A stretch of DNA of 18,386 nt from Candidatus Hydrogenedentota bacterium (GCA_903822375.1 CAIJOU010000020.1:1-18386); one strand, 5' to 3'; counted from the first letter of the stretch, positions 1 to 7,492 are shown. Notes: generated by a model from the sequence alone, not told the origin. Made by a program: numbers and translations.

Positions 1-156
1 AAACAGACCGGCGTGCCCCACGATGCGGACTACACGGGCGATTGGGTGATTGACATTTCCGAGCTGCTGCGCGTGGTGCAGTTGTTCAACGCGCCGGGCG
101 GCGTTTATTACCGGGCCTCCGGCACGGAGGACGGTTTCGTGCCCGGCCTCTTCTAG
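1..156 (+). CDS. C-terminal end of a secreted protein with an EF-hand/dockerin-like tail (5' truncated)
   Basis: An open frame runs from the first base of the window to TAG at 154-156, so only the last 51 residues are visible. The tail holds a 12-residue EF-hand-type calcium loop, DYTGDWVIDISE, at visible residues 10-21, with acidic or polar ligands at D10, T12, D14, D18 and E21. SELLRVVQLFN and a TEDGFVPG terminus follow. From memory, this S-E-L-L-R-V-x-Q-x-F-N plus TEDGxxPG ending recurs at the C-termini of large exported proteins in Hydrogenedentota-like genomes, where it may act as a dockerin-like or sorting module. The catalytic or structural part lies upstream of the window, so no function is assigned. 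A strong intrinsic terminator follows 16 nt after the stop. Confidence 0.8.
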   Translation, partial: KQTGVPHDADYTGDWVIDISELLRVVQLFNAPGGVYYRASGTEDGFVPGLF

Positions 157-171
157 GTCAAACAGTGTGAT

Positions 172-216
172 GCACGCCGCCGGTGGGGCACTGCCCTTCC
201 GGCGGCGTGTTTTTTT
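172..216 (+). terminator. Rho-independent terminator
   Basis: A perfect 11-bp stem, CACGCCGCCGG (173-183) with CCGGCGGCGTG (199-209), has a 15-nt loop and is followed by a run of seven T (210-216). It closes the transcript of the truncated gene at 1-156. Confidence 0.9.
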
Positions 217-240
217 GGCGCATACGGGGGTGCAAAACTG

Positions 241-268
241 TTGATTTGCCCCTCCCAAGGCGTAAGAT
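241..268 (+). promoter_or_regulatory. Candidate sigma70-type promoter for the histone H1-like gene
   Basis: TTGATT at 241-246 and TAAGAT at 263-268 are separated by 16 nt. Each matches the consensus at four of six positions. The site lies between the upstream terminator and the ATG at 329, where a promoter is needed. Confidence 0.4.
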
Positions 269-328
269 AAAAGAAAACCAGCCAAGGCGCAACAGTCCAG
301 GCCGTTGCGCTGAAGGAGGAGAACCAAC

Positions 329-877
329 ATGGCGTGCAAGAAGAAGGTGGGATTGGCCCGAAAGGGTATGGACGAAGTGGGCAAAGCGGCGCATGCCGCG
401 GGTGAGTTCATGTCGGAGAGCGCCAAGAGCGCGCTGGGTTCCGGCAAAACGTTGGGCGTGCGTGGCGCCAAGGAGGCTGTGGGCTTGGAGCGCAAGATGT
501 TCAAGGGAGCGTTGGACGTATTCGACATGGTGCACAAGAAGGCCGGCAAGACCATGGAGAAGGCGCTCAGTGACAACGACTATGTTGCGGATGAAGCCCG
601 CCAAGTGGCCAAGGAGTGGTCCCGCGTGGTCAAGGTCGCGCGTGCCGAACTTAAAACCGCCATTGAGAAGAGCTTCGATCTGGTGGAGCAGTATCTGGAC
701 CGGGTAGCAAAGCAGGGGACGACTGCGTCTCCCAAACCGGCAAAGGCGGCGTCCGCCAAACCGGCGGCGAAGAAGAAAGCTGCCGCCAAGAAGCCGGCCG
801 TGAAAAAGCCGGCAGCCAAGAAACCCGTTGCCGGGAAGAAACCTGCGGCAAAGAAGAAGACCGCGGTCGGAGACTGA
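329..877 (+). CDS. Lys/Ala-rich histone H1-like (PhaF-like) DNA-binding protein
   Basis: This 182-residue basic protein has two parts. Residues 1-130 look mainly helical with many Lys and few aromatics. Residues 133-182 are a low-complexity tail of KPAAKK/KKPAVKK-type repeats, as in histone H1, AlgP and the tail of the polyhydroxyalkanoate protein PhaF. Such tails bind DNA non-specifically and compact it. A helical phasin-like N-terminus plus a KPAAK tail resembles PhaF, but no PHA synthesis gene is nearby, so a nucleoid-associated role is at least as likely. The ATG at 329 follows AAGGAGGA (313-320) with 8 nt spacing, a very strong ribosome binding site that suggests high expression. The gene is monocistronic: a terminator lies upstream and a hairpin-rich gap downstream. 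An overlapping antisense frame on the minus strand is a composition shadow. Confidence 0.85.
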   Translation: MACKKKVGLARKGMDEVGKAAHAAGEFMSESAKSALGSGKTLGVRGAKEAVGLERKMFKGALDVFDMVHKKAGKTMEKALSDNDYVADEARQVAKEWSRVVKVARAELKTAIEKSFDLVEQYLDRVAKQGTTASPKPAKAASAKPAAKKKAAAKKPAVKKPAAKKPVAGKKPAAKKKTAVGD

Positions 878-929
878 ACCACCGGGATATGCCGTCGGGT
901 CCGGGGCCTTTCGGGCATGGTCCGCCGAG

Positions 930-963
930 ATATGGCGTCGCCGCCTGCGGCGCACCGCCATAT
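930..963. repeat. Stem-loop in the gap after the H1-like gene
   Basis: ATATGGCG (930-937) pairs with CGCCATAT (956-963). Inside, CGCCG (939-943) pairs with CGGCG (948-952) around a CCTG loop, giving about 13 bp with a small internal loop. No T-run follows on either strand, so it is not a classical terminator. It may be a factor-dependent terminator, an mRNA-end stabiliser or a dispersed repeat. Confidence 0.45.
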
Positions 964-990
964 ATGGGTTGGCGGCGTGCCTTCCCGGGG

Positions 991-1020
991 TTGCCTTGCG
1001 GTTGGCTGTCCTGCTAGTAT
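991..1020 (+). promoter_or_regulatory. Candidate extended -10 promoter for the bamD-lptE-holA operon
   Basis: TTGCCT (991-996) and TAGTAT (1015-1020) are 18 nt apart, with TG at 1012-1013 giving the TGn extended -10 form. A TTGACA just downstream (1022-1027) has no fitting -10. The predicted leader contains a small ACGGA/TCCGT hairpin (1034-1049). Confidence 0.35.
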
Positions 1021-1090
1021 GTTGACAATCTGGACGGACATTTTTCCGTTCAGCTAGGCTGGAACGTCAGAGTTTCGCGGAGAAACCATC

Positions 1091-2083
1091 ATGCGCACGA
1101 GTCTTAAATTTGCGGCGTTTGTCGTGGTGCTGGGCTGGGCCGTGTCGGCGCAGGCGCAATGGACCTGGACGCCGCAGACGGGTCGCTTTGTAAACATGAA
1201 GCGGATGCCAAAGGAAACGGCCGAACTGCAGATCGAATACACGCGCGGACTCCTCGTGGAGGGCAGTTACCGAAAGGCACTGCGCGAAACCGAGAAGTTC
1301 ACCGAATTCTTCGGCAAGGACGCGATGGCCGACGAGAACCAGTTCCTGCGCGCCGAAATTCTCATGGCGCAGGGGAAGAGCATGGACGCGGCCAAGGCGT
1401 ACCAGCAGCTTCTGGCGGGCTATCCGAACACCAAGCGCTATCAGGAAGCGATCAAGCGGCAGTACGAAATTGGCGACCAGTACTATGAAAAGGGCTTGAA
1501 GAAGATCGAAAAGCGCTGGGCGTTGTTCAAGAAGCGCCCGCTGAAGCACGCCGCCGAGGTGTACGCGATGGTGGTGGAGAACCAGCCGTTCACGGCGGAG
1601 GCCGCAGAGGCCCAGTACAAGATCGGCCTGAGCCACTATGCCCGCAAGGAATACACCGAGGCGGCCTTCGAGTACCGCCGCGTCGTGGAGGACTACTCCG
1701 GTTCTGACTGGGTTGACGAGGCATGCTACGGCCTTGCGATGTGCTACTACAAAGGCTCGCTCAAGCCCGCCTATGACCAGACGCCCAGCCAGATGGCGAT
1801 TGACGCCATTGACGACTTTGCCACCCGCTACCCGCAGGACGCGCGTGTTGCCGATCTGAAATCGAAGCGCGGTGAAATGCGCGAGTCCGTCGCCAACCAG
1901 CGTCTGGCCACGGCGCGGTTCTATGAGAAGCGCCGCCAGTTCTCGTCGGCGCGCCTCTACTATGAGATGCTTGCGAAGGACTTTACCGACACGGGCGCGG
2001 CGGCCACGGCCAAAACCTGGCTGGACAACAACGCCGGGGTGACCCATGTGGGCATGAAGTACGGAAAGCAAGGGGCCAAGTAG
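1091..2083 (+). CDS. BamD/YfiO-like TPR outer-membrane assembly protein
   Basis: This 330-residue exported protein is built from TPR-like helical repeats. Examples are segments with YRKALRETEKF, MDAAKAYQQLL, YTEAAFEYRRVVEDY and FSSARLYYEML, spread over residues 50-310. The pattern of a residue gap filled by 'YP.t' or 'YsgS' turns (AGYPNTKRYQEA, DYSGSDWVDEA) is that of the BamD/YfiO family, which is part of the beta-barrel assembly machinery in the periplasm. An N-terminal signal peptide ends at AQA (20-22). Unlike proteobacterial BamD there is no lipobox cysteine, so it would be a soluble periplasmic protein unless anchored otherwise. At 330 residues it is longer than typical BamD (about 240-280). 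The start has GGAGA (1079-1083) 7 nt upstream. It heads an operon: lptE starts 4 nt after its stop. Other TPR proteins (CpoB/YbgF-like) are possible alternatives. Confidence 0.75.
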   Translation: MRTSLKFAAFVVVLGWAVSAQAQWTWTPQTGRFVNMKRMPKETAELQIEYTRGLLVEGSYRKALRETEKFTEFFGKDAMADENQFLRAEILMAQGKSMDAAKAYQQLLAGYPNTKRYQEAIKRQYEIGDQYYEKGLKKIEKRWALFKKRPLKHAAEVYAMVVENQPFTAEAAEAQYKIGLSHYARKEYTEAAFEYRRVVEDYSGSDWVDEACYGLAMCYYKGSLKPAYDQTPSQMAIDAIDDFATRYPQDARVADLKSKRGEMRESVANQRLATARFYEKRRQFSSARLYYEMLAKDFTDTGAAATAKTWLDNNAGVTHVGMKYGKQGAK

Positions 2084-2087
2084 CGCA

Positions 2088-2684
2088 ATGACGGGGAGAC
2101 CCGCTGCGGAACGCATCGGCTTTCGGGCCGTATTGCTCGGCTGCTCGGCTGTGCTTGCGCTGACGGCGCTGGCCGGGTGCGGCTATTCCACGCAGAGTTC
2201 GCTCGACCCCAAGTACCGCACGATCGCCGTTTCCCCCTTCTACGACAAGACCCGCGAATATGATCTTCAGGCCCCGTTGACCGAGGCGGTTACCCGTAAG
2301 TTCATCACCGACTCGCGGCTGCAGGTGGTGAAGGCGGCCGACGCCGACCTGCTGGTTGAGGGCATGATTACCGGTCTGTCGCGGCGCGGTCTCATTACGG
2401 ACCGAAACGACGAGGTGACGCAGACGCTGATGGCCATCACTGCCGGAGTCCGGCTTATGGACCGCGCCACGGGCCAGGTGCTCTGGGAAGACCACGCCAT
2501 GACCGGCGAAACCAGCTTCTACACCCGCGCCGCGGGGCTCTCCTCCGACCGGCTTCGCGGCAATGCGGAAGTGTTCCTGCCCACGGTGCGCTCGTTCCCC
2601 ACGGAGGAGGAAAACCGGGCCGCGTCCGAGGCGCTTGAGCAACTGGCCACGGCCATCTTCCACCGCGTCGTCGAACCGTGGTGA
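2088..2684 (+). CDS. lptE: LptE-like LPS-assembly lipoprotein
   Basis: This 198-residue lipoprotein has a signal sequence ending in the lipobox LAGC (residues 28-31, lipidated Cys31), then the GYS...L...TIAVSPFYDKTREYDLQAPLTEAVTRKF segment that is typical of the LptE/RlpB family. The family's beta/alpha core follows, with ADADLLVEGMI and a long C-terminal helix. LptE plugs the LptD barrel that inserts LPS into the outer membrane. Sequence conservation in this family is weak. The strongest support is context: lptE followed directly by holA is the classic bacterial arrangement, seen here with a gap of only 4 nt. It starts 4 nt after the bamD-like stop with only a weak upstream purine stretch, so translation is probably coupled. 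Its presence implies an LPS-bearing outer membrane. Confidence 0.85.
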   Translation: MTGRPAAERIGFRAVLLGCSAVLALTALAGCGYSTQSSLDPKYRTIAVSPFYDKTREYDLQAPLTEAVTRKFITDSRLQVVKAADADLLVEGMITGLSRRGLITDRNDEVTQTLMAITAGVRLMDRATGQVLWEDHAMTGETSFYTRAAGLSSDRLRGNAEVFLPTVRSFPTEEENRAASEALEQLATAIFHRVVEPW

Positions 2685-2688
2685 TGCC

Positions 2689-3729
2689 GTGCAGATCAGG
2701 CAGTTTATCGACAGTATTGGGCGGGGCGCGCCGCCGCGCGTAGTTCTGTTCTGCCCCGGCAAGGCCCCTTTTGGCAAGGAAGAGTGGGAACCCCTGCTGG
2801 TCGATGTGGCCCTCAAACGCCTGTTCGACGCCTATGTCGATCCCTCCCTTCAGGACATGACCTACTCGGTCTTGTATGCAGACGAGACCTCCCCCGGCGA
2901 CATTGCCCAGGAGGCGCGCACTTTCCCGTTTCTTGCCGAACGGCGCGTGATTATCGTGCGCAACGCCGAACGCTACAACGGGATGTCCGGCGAGAAAAGC
3001 TCGCCGCTGGCGTCGCTCATCAGTTATATCGAGGACCCCGCCGAGACCACGCTGCTGGTGCTGGTCGCAACGCAGATAGACCGGCGCAAGCGTTTCTACA
3101 AGGCCTGCGAAAAGGGCGCTGTCATGGTTGAATGCCCGCAGTTGGACGACGCGGCAATGGGCCAGTGGGTGCGCGAGGAGGCGAAGCAGCGCAAGGTGGA
3201 CATCAACGGTGCGGCGGTGGCGGAACTGATGGACCGTGCCGGCAACCGCCTGAGCGACGTGCAGAATGCGCTCAGTCTTGTGGTCAATTATGTCGGCACG
3301 GCCGGCGTGATCACCGAGGCGGACGTGCGCGCCGCCTGCGCCGATGTCGCCGAAGAGACGGTCTGGGCGCTGACCGACGCCATCGCGGCGTCCGACACGC
3401 GCAAGGCGCTCACGGCGCTGCACCAGCTCATCGCGCTTAACCGCGCGCCCGACGAGATTCTGGGCACCATCAACTGGCTGGTTGAAAACGCCTACCGCGC
3501 CATGCCCGAAACCCAGGCCCCCGCGCCCAAGCCCTTCGTGGCGACCAAGGTGGTCAAACTCGGCCAAACGCTGGGACTGGCCAAGCTCAAGGCGGCCATG
3601 GCCCTGTGCACCCGCACCCAGTTCAACATGCGCGAGACCGGTGTCGACCGCAACCTCGCGCTGGAGATGCTCGTCATAAAGCTCTCCTCCGGCGGTGCGG
3701 CCCGAAAGCGCGCCGCGGCGGGACGGTGA
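2689..3729 (+). CDS. holA: DNA polymerase III delta subunit
   Basis: HolA is the clamp-loader subunit that opens the beta sliding clamp. The 346-residue length fits the family. Diagnostic features are the N-terminal PRVVLFCPGKAPF segment with no Walker A motif, the ADETSPGDIAQEARTFPFLAERRVIIVRNAE region (family pattern 'a.t.PlF.erRlvvv'), and TTLLVLVATQIDRRKRFYKA. The helical collar follows, with ISPEEI-like DEILGTINW and a closing LALEMLVIKL helix. I chose the GTG at 2689, four bases past the lptE stop. An open frame reaches back to 2563 but would overlap lptE and adds residues with no family likeness. An ATG overlapping the lptE stop (2684) is out of frame. Translation is probably coupled to lptE, as there is no good separate ribosome binding site. 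Confidence 0.93.
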   Translation: MQIRQFIDSIGRGAPPRVVLFCPGKAPFGKEEWEPLLVDVALKRLFDAYVDPSLQDMTYSVLYADETSPGDIAQEARTFPFLAERRVIIVRNAERYNGMSGEKSSPLASLISYIEDPAETTLLVLVATQIDRRKRFYKACEKGAVMVECPQLDDAAMGQWVREEAKQRKVDINGAAVAELMDRAGNRLSDVQNALSLVVNYVGTAGVITEADVRAACADVAEETVWALTDAIAASDTRKALTALHQLIALNRAPDEILGTINWLVENAYRAMPETQAPAPKPFVATKVVKLGQTLGLAKLKAAMALCTRTQFNMRETGVDRNLALEMLVIKLSSGGAARKRAAAGR

Positions 3730-3831
3730 CAGATTCCGGAGTGTTTCGGAGACAGATGAAGCTGCACGCGGGAGCCTTGTCGCCAGAACTTGAGATCTTC
3801 GCCGGCCGGTCCGCAATGAGGAGCTGAACAC

Positions 3832-5172
3832 ATGAAATCCGAAATTGCCGCCATTCCCGCGGTTGCCCTTGCCGCACTGCTCTGCACCTGTGCCTTCGCC
3901 CAGCAGCCCGCTCAGGACCTGCCCAAGAAGATTGGGTTTCACGAGGCCGTGTATGACGGGTCAGGAAAACTACTGCCGTGGACTTCGTGGGAGGACGCAG
4001 TCGGTCGGGAGATGGAGTGGTACCTGAAATGCCCCGTCGATGAGCACGGCTACCCGAACTTCGTGTTCATGACCTTCATGAGCGGCGATTACCAGGTCGC
4101 ACGCATGGACTCCATTCCTGCCACGCAAAACGGCACGGCCATTCTGTCCTATCTGAAATGGTGGGAGTTCAAGGGCAAGTCGGACCCACGCATGCTCGAC
4201 TGGGCCCGGCGCATGGGCGACTATCTTGTAAAGGAAACGCTGACGCCGAACAAAGGTGCCTGGCCCAGGTTCACCCGGTCCACCGGCTACTACCTGGATT
4301 TTCCGCTGTTCCGTTCTTCCCAGGGTGACAGCCGCTACGGACGCAACGTGATCGAGCCGGACAAGGGCGGCATTGCGGGCTATGCGCTGGTGAAGCTCTA
4401 CGACGCAACCGGAGACAAACGCTTTCTCAAGCAGGCCGTTCACAACGCCGATGTGCTTGCCAGAAACATGCGGCCCGCAGATGCGACGCGCTCGCCGTGG
4501 CCCTTCCGCGTCGATTGTATTGTCGGCGGTGAGGGACGGGGCCAGCGCAGTGGAAACATGGTCTATATTCTGCGCCTCTTCGACGCGCTGGTCGAGAAGG
4601 GTCACAGGAAATATGTGGTCCCGCGAAAGGCCCTTTGGAAGTGGATCAAAGAATACCAGTTCAACACTTCCGAGGAGCCGGACAAGTGCCTATGGGTACA
4701 CTTCTTTGAAGACTATGACATGGACAGCAACAGGAACTCCTGGGCACCCCTCGAAATGGCCCGGTACCTGATTGAAAAGAAAGATGCGCTTGACCCTGAC
4801 TGGAAGGCCGACGTGGAGAAGCTGATCCAGTTCGCGCTCCGGCACTTCTCGGGCACCCAGCCCGGCGGTGTGACCACCATGGGTGAACAGGACGACGACA
4901 AGAAGCCCTGGGGCGGCGCCTGCTCGAAGATCGGCGGTGTGGCCGCGCTGTTCTACGCCGCCGGCGGCGGGGAACAGTACAAGGACATGGCTTTCCGCAA
5001 TCTGAATTGGATGACGTATTTCATCGATAATGACGGCGCTCCGGCGCAGCGCGCCGAAGCGAGCAATTCCACCCGCGGCGGATGGCAGGAAGACTGCCAT
5101 ACCGACGTGGTCCACAACTTCGCGGACGCCATGGCCGCCGTGCCCGAATGGGCGGGAAAGATGGGGCGCTGA
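3832..5172 (+). CDS. Exported alpha/alpha-toroid (six-hairpin glycosidase-like) protein, function unknown
   Basis: This 446-residue protein has a signal peptide ending near AFA (residues 22-24). The mature chain alternates helices with conserved aromatic turns: GREMEWYLKCPVD, ILSYLKWWEF, GAWPRFTRSTGYYLDF, GGIAGYALVKLYDATGDKRFLKQAVHNADVLA, and GWQEDCHTDVVHNFADA near the end. 'GxAGYALVKLYDATGDKRFLKQA' is the hairpin signature of (alpha/alpha)6 or toroid enzymes acting on sugars, such as GH88/GH105-type hydrolases, epimerases and polysaccharide lyases. I cannot place it in a family or name catalytic residues; candidates are the conserved Asp/His near the C-terminus (EDCHTD). GAGGAG (3818-3823) lies 8 nt before the ATG. 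It is separated by about 100 nt from holA, so it may have its own transcript. The alpha-galactosidase at 15224 shows that this genome exports other carbohydrate enzymes. Confidence 0.7.
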   Translation: MKSEIAAIPAVALAALLCTCAFAQQPAQDLPKKIGFHEAVYDGSGKLLPWTSWEDAVGREMEWYLKCPVDEHGYPNFVFMTFMSGDYQVARMDSIPATQNGTAILSYLKWWEFKGKSDPRMLDWARRMGDYLVKETLTPNKGAWPRFTRSTGYYLDFPLFRSSQGDSRYGRNVIEPDKGGIAGYALVKLYDATGDKRFLKQAVHNADVLARNMRPADATRSPWPFRVDCIVGGEGRGQRSGNMVYILRLFDALVEKGHRKYVVPRKALWKWIKEYQFNTSEEPDKCLWVHFFEDYDMDSNRNSWAPLEMARYLIEKKDALDPDWKADVEKLIQFALRHFSGTQPGGVTTMGEQDDDKKPWGGACSKIGGVAALFYAAGGGEQYKDMAFRNLNWMTYFIDNDGAPAQRAEASNSTRGGWQEDCHTDVVHNFADAMAAVPEWAGKMGR

Positions 5173-5192
5173 TTTGTTGCGGTGAAAGGTTC

Positions 5193-5222
5193 TTGACTCC
5201 GAGTGTGATGCTGCTGTCAAAT
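5193..5222 (+). promoter_or_regulatory. Candidate promoter for the nucleoside phosphorylase operon
   Basis: TTGACT (5193-5198; five of six match) and TCAAAT (5217-5222; four of six) are 18 nt apart. The implied start of transcription, near 5229, lies downstream of the first in-frame ATG (5221). This supports translation from the later ATG at 5248. Confidence 0.45.
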
Positions 5223-5247
5223 GTGGACTGGCCGAAAGGGGCCGCTG

Positions 5248-6009
5248 ATGCAAGGCATACCAATTCTTGAATTTGACGACGACAAACCCGCGATACTCGA
5301 ACCGGGCAGCCTGATCCCGCGAAACGAGGCAATGCCGGAGCGTTGCGTCATCTGTTTCTTTCAGGATGTCATAAATCACCTGCTGGAGGCGGGGTTGATT
5401 TCCGAGATTGCCTGCCTGAAAAGCGAAATCGGACGCCACCCGGTCTTCCTGGTCAAAGACACGGACCCCAAAGTGGCGCTTCTCCATCCCGGAGTGGGTG
5501 CCCCTTTGGCCGCAGCGCTTCTGGAAGAGGCGATTGCCCTGGGTGGCGGAAAGTTCATCGCATGCGGCGGTGCCGGAACACTGGACTCACATGCCTTGGG
5601 GAGACTGATTGTTCCGACGTCGGCGATACGGGATGAGGGAACCTCCTACCATTACCTGCCTCCCGGCGTGGAGATTGGTCCAACACCCGCGGCGTTGCTG
5701 GCCATTGAACAAACGCTGGACGCGGCCGGTGTGCCCTTTGAGAAGACGAAGACATGGACGACGGACGCGGTCTATCGCGAGACCAGGGGAAAGGCGGCCG
5801 TTCGCAGGGAGAGCGGCTGCGGATGCGTGGAGATGGAGGCGGCCGGACTGTTTGCGGTTGCGCGATTCCGCGGGGTTGAACTTGCCCAGATTCTCTATGC
5901 AGGCGACGACCTCAGCGGCGACTTCTGGGACTCCAGAAACTGGGATGACGCATGGGGCGTCAGAGAGAAACTTCTGCAATTGGCGGTCAGAGCATGCGGA
6001 CTGCTATGA
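5248..6009 (+). CDS. Nucleoside phosphorylase (PNP/UDP family)
   Basis: This 253-residue enzyme belongs to the PNP_UDP_1 family, which cleaves nucleosides with phosphate to base and ribose 1-phosphate. Visible motifs are the GVGAPLAAALLEEAIALGGGKFIACGGAGTL core, SAIRDEGTSYHYLPPG, TTDAVYRET, and the ribose-binding segment VEMEAAG (residues 194-200), whose E197 would contact the sugar. AGDDLSG follows near the base-binding end. The overall order resembles uridine phosphorylase-type enzymes more than trimeric PNP, but base specificity cannot be read with confidence. I chose ATG 5248, with AAAGGGG upstream, over the in-frame ATG 5221, which lacks a ribosome binding site and lies upstream of the predicted transcript start. 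The stop overlaps the next start as ATGA. Salvage of nucleosides here complements the de novo purine genes further on. Confidence 0.87.
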   Translation: MQGIPILEFDDDKPAILEPGSLIPRNEAMPERCVICFFQDVINHLLEAGLISEIACLKSEIGRHPVFLVKDTDPKVALLHPGVGAPLAAALLEEAIALGGGKFIACGGAGTLDSHALGRLIVPTSAIRDEGTSYHYLPPGVEIGPTPAALLAIEQTLDAAGVPFEKTKTWTTDAVYRETRGKAAVRRESGCGCVEMEAAGLFAVARFRGVELAQILYAGDDLSGDFWDSRNWDDAWGVREKLLQLAVRACGLL

Positions 6010-6677
6010 CAACACCACGGCCGGCAGGAACACCCATTGATGCGCCGTCGCACCCGCGTGCGCTCAACGTTCGCCCCGTTGGACCGGAAGATTGCCGCAA
6101 GGCCGCCGAGGTGCTGGTCCGGGCGTTCTTCAAATTTTCGCTGAACCAGTACCTATTTCCCGACACAACGAAACGGGCCTGGCAACTCCGCTTTCTCTAT
6201 CTGCACACCGTGGAACTGTACCGGGGTGTGGGTGGCGCGTTTATTACGGACGACGGCAGCGGTGTGGCCCTGTGGACCCCGCCGCAACACTGGCGCGGCG
6301 TAAGCGCATGGCGCTACCTGCGTGCCGGCTTCCTGGTCACGCCGTTTCGCATCGGCTGGGAGCTGCCGTTCAGACGGCTCCGTGCATTGCGCGATATAGA
6401 CCGTCGGCACCACGCGGAGATACAGGGGCCGCACTGGTCCCTGGAGGTTATAGGCGCCGACCCCGCACGCCAGCGCACCGGGTCGGGCACGGCCCTCATC
6501 CGGCACGTGCTAGACCAGGCGGATCAGCAGGGACTTGCGGCCTACGTGATTACCCATGAGGCCAGGAATGTGGCCTATTACGAGCGCTTCGGCTTTCAGT
6601 TGGTCGGTGATGCACCTTTTGAACCCGGCGCGCCGCCCACCTGTTCCCTGCTGCGTCCGGTGACTGCGGATTCCTGA
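6006..6677 (+). CDS. GNAT family N-acetyltransferase
   Basis: This 223-residue acetyltransferase has the GNAT fold. Motif A is HWSLEVIGADPARQRTGSG, whose QRTGSG (Q156-G161) matches the acetyl-CoA pyrophosphate-binding Q/R-x-x-G-x-G/A loop. Motif B contains VITHEARNVAYYERFGFQLVG, the typical 'N..yYer.GF' end. The N-terminal half (AFFKFSLNQYLFPDT, ALWTPP) resembles GNATs that act on small molecules, but the substrate is unknown. ATG 6006 overlaps the TGA of the phosphorylase (ATGA), a common coupled arrangement. Upstream in-frame ATGs at 5952 and 5994 would lie inside the phosphorylase gene and are less likely. The shared transcript suggests a linked role, yet no direct functional link can be seen. 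Confidence 0.85.
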   Translation: MTTPRPAGTPIDAPSHPRALNVRPVGPEDCRKAAEVLVRAFFKFSLNQYLFPDTTKRAWQLRFLYLHTVELYRGVGGAFITDDGSGVALWTPPQHWRGVSAWRYLRAGFLVTPFRIGWELPFRRLRALRDIDRRHHAEIQGPHWSLEVIGADPARQRTGSGTALIRHVLDQADQQGLAAYVITHEARNVAYYERFGFQLVGDAPFEPGAPPTCSLLRPVTADS

Positions 6678-6773
6678 GCCGAGATTGACGGAGGCATTGG
6701 TCCCTGCCGTGACCCGAACGTGGCCTTCGGATACAGACACAACGGACATTCTGCGTGCTGTCTTGACCGTCCG

Positions 6774-7193
6774 CTACTTCCTGCCCATTTCCACGATAAG
6801 CCAGCGCCCGTCTTCTTTCGCCAGATAGAGGCTTCTGCAAACCGCGCCCTTGCGCGTGCCGATGGAGACGGGCTTCACAGAGGCCCTGTCGCCGTTGACC
6901 ACCAGGTCGGCATTCTCAATGTCGATGCGACCGTCCTCGCCAACCATGCGCTCCCCCAATTCCGAGAGGATTGTTTCGATTTCTGCCTTGTTGCCGAACT
7001 CAGACCTGAAGTTCTCCGAATAGAGGGACATGATTTTGGGGATGTCGTTGGCGAGAAGGTCCTGTTTCCATTGCTGGACCACGGCCATGACCTGGGCCCG
7101 TTCGTCCGGCGCATTGCCGGTGGTCACGCAGCCCGTCGCGGCCAATACTGCAAACAGCAGGAGGGAGGATCTTGTTACAGAGTAGAAACGCAT
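6774..7193 (-). CDS. NTF2/SnoaL-like small lipoprotein
   Basis: This 139-residue exported protein has a short signal sequence with a lipobox-like ATGC (residues 19-22), so it is probably a lipoprotein. The mature part follows the cone-shaped NTF2-like pattern found in SnoaL/DUF4440-type domains: a long first helix (ERAQVMAVVQQWKQDLLANDIPKIMSLYSENF), a second helix, then beta strands ending in the 'G.W.I.e.g' motif (DGRWLIVEMGRK). Such domains bind small ligands or serve as lipoprotein modules; no catalytic residues stand out. Two adjacent ATGs exist. GAGGA (7200-7204) is 6 nt from the second and only 3 nt from the first (7196), so I chose the second. It converges with the GNAT gene at its 3' side and no clear terminator lies between them. 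Confidence 0.72.
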   Translation of the reverse strand: MRFYSVTRSSLLLFAVLAATGCVTTGNAPDERAQVMAVVQQWKQDLLANDIPKIMSLYSENFRSEFGNKAEIETILSELGERMVGEDGRIDIENADLVVNGDRASVKPVSIGTRKGAVCRSLYLAKEDGRWLIVEMGRK

Positions 7194-7204
7194 CATTTGT
7201 CCTC

Positions 7205-7492
7205 GCGTTGGGCAGGGTCAACCCGACGTTCAGAGCTGCCGCCAAGGGAATAATGGGACGGGCACCCTGGCCGGTCGCTCCTTGGGTCTTCGCCGCCCTC
7301 CAAAGCCGGTCCGTTGCCCGCCAGTATATCCCAAGCGGAGATGGTTTCAGAAAGGCCGCTCCGGCCAAGTTCAGAGCCTGGAAAACATCGCGCCGTCTCT
7401 CGGTGTGCGCTGGCAGTCTGTGATGAAATCCGGCAGTTTCAAGAGAAAGTGGTGCCGCATCTTGCGTTTTGCCTTACCAGCGAACGACTCCG
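7205..7492. other. Gap of about 290 nt with no gene seen
   Basis: This region lies between the lipoprotein start and the LysR stop, both on the minus strand. A short GGCCG/CGGCC hairpin (7354-7366), followed on the minus strand by TTTCT, may be a weak terminator for the LysR gene. TATACT on the minus strand (7323-7328) could be a -10 for the lipoprotein gene, but it has no convincing -35. No coding signal is supported on either strand. Confidence 0.4.

Noticed and set aside
1022..1027. TTGACA as -35 of the bamD operon
   Set aside because: No -10 lies within 15-19 nt; the nearest candidate is 27 nt away. The extended -10 at 1012-1020 fits better.
2455..3942. A 495-codon minus-strand frame across holA and its flanks
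   Set aside because: It crosses three plus-strand gene ends and lacks any motif; holA and lptE are clear on the other strand.
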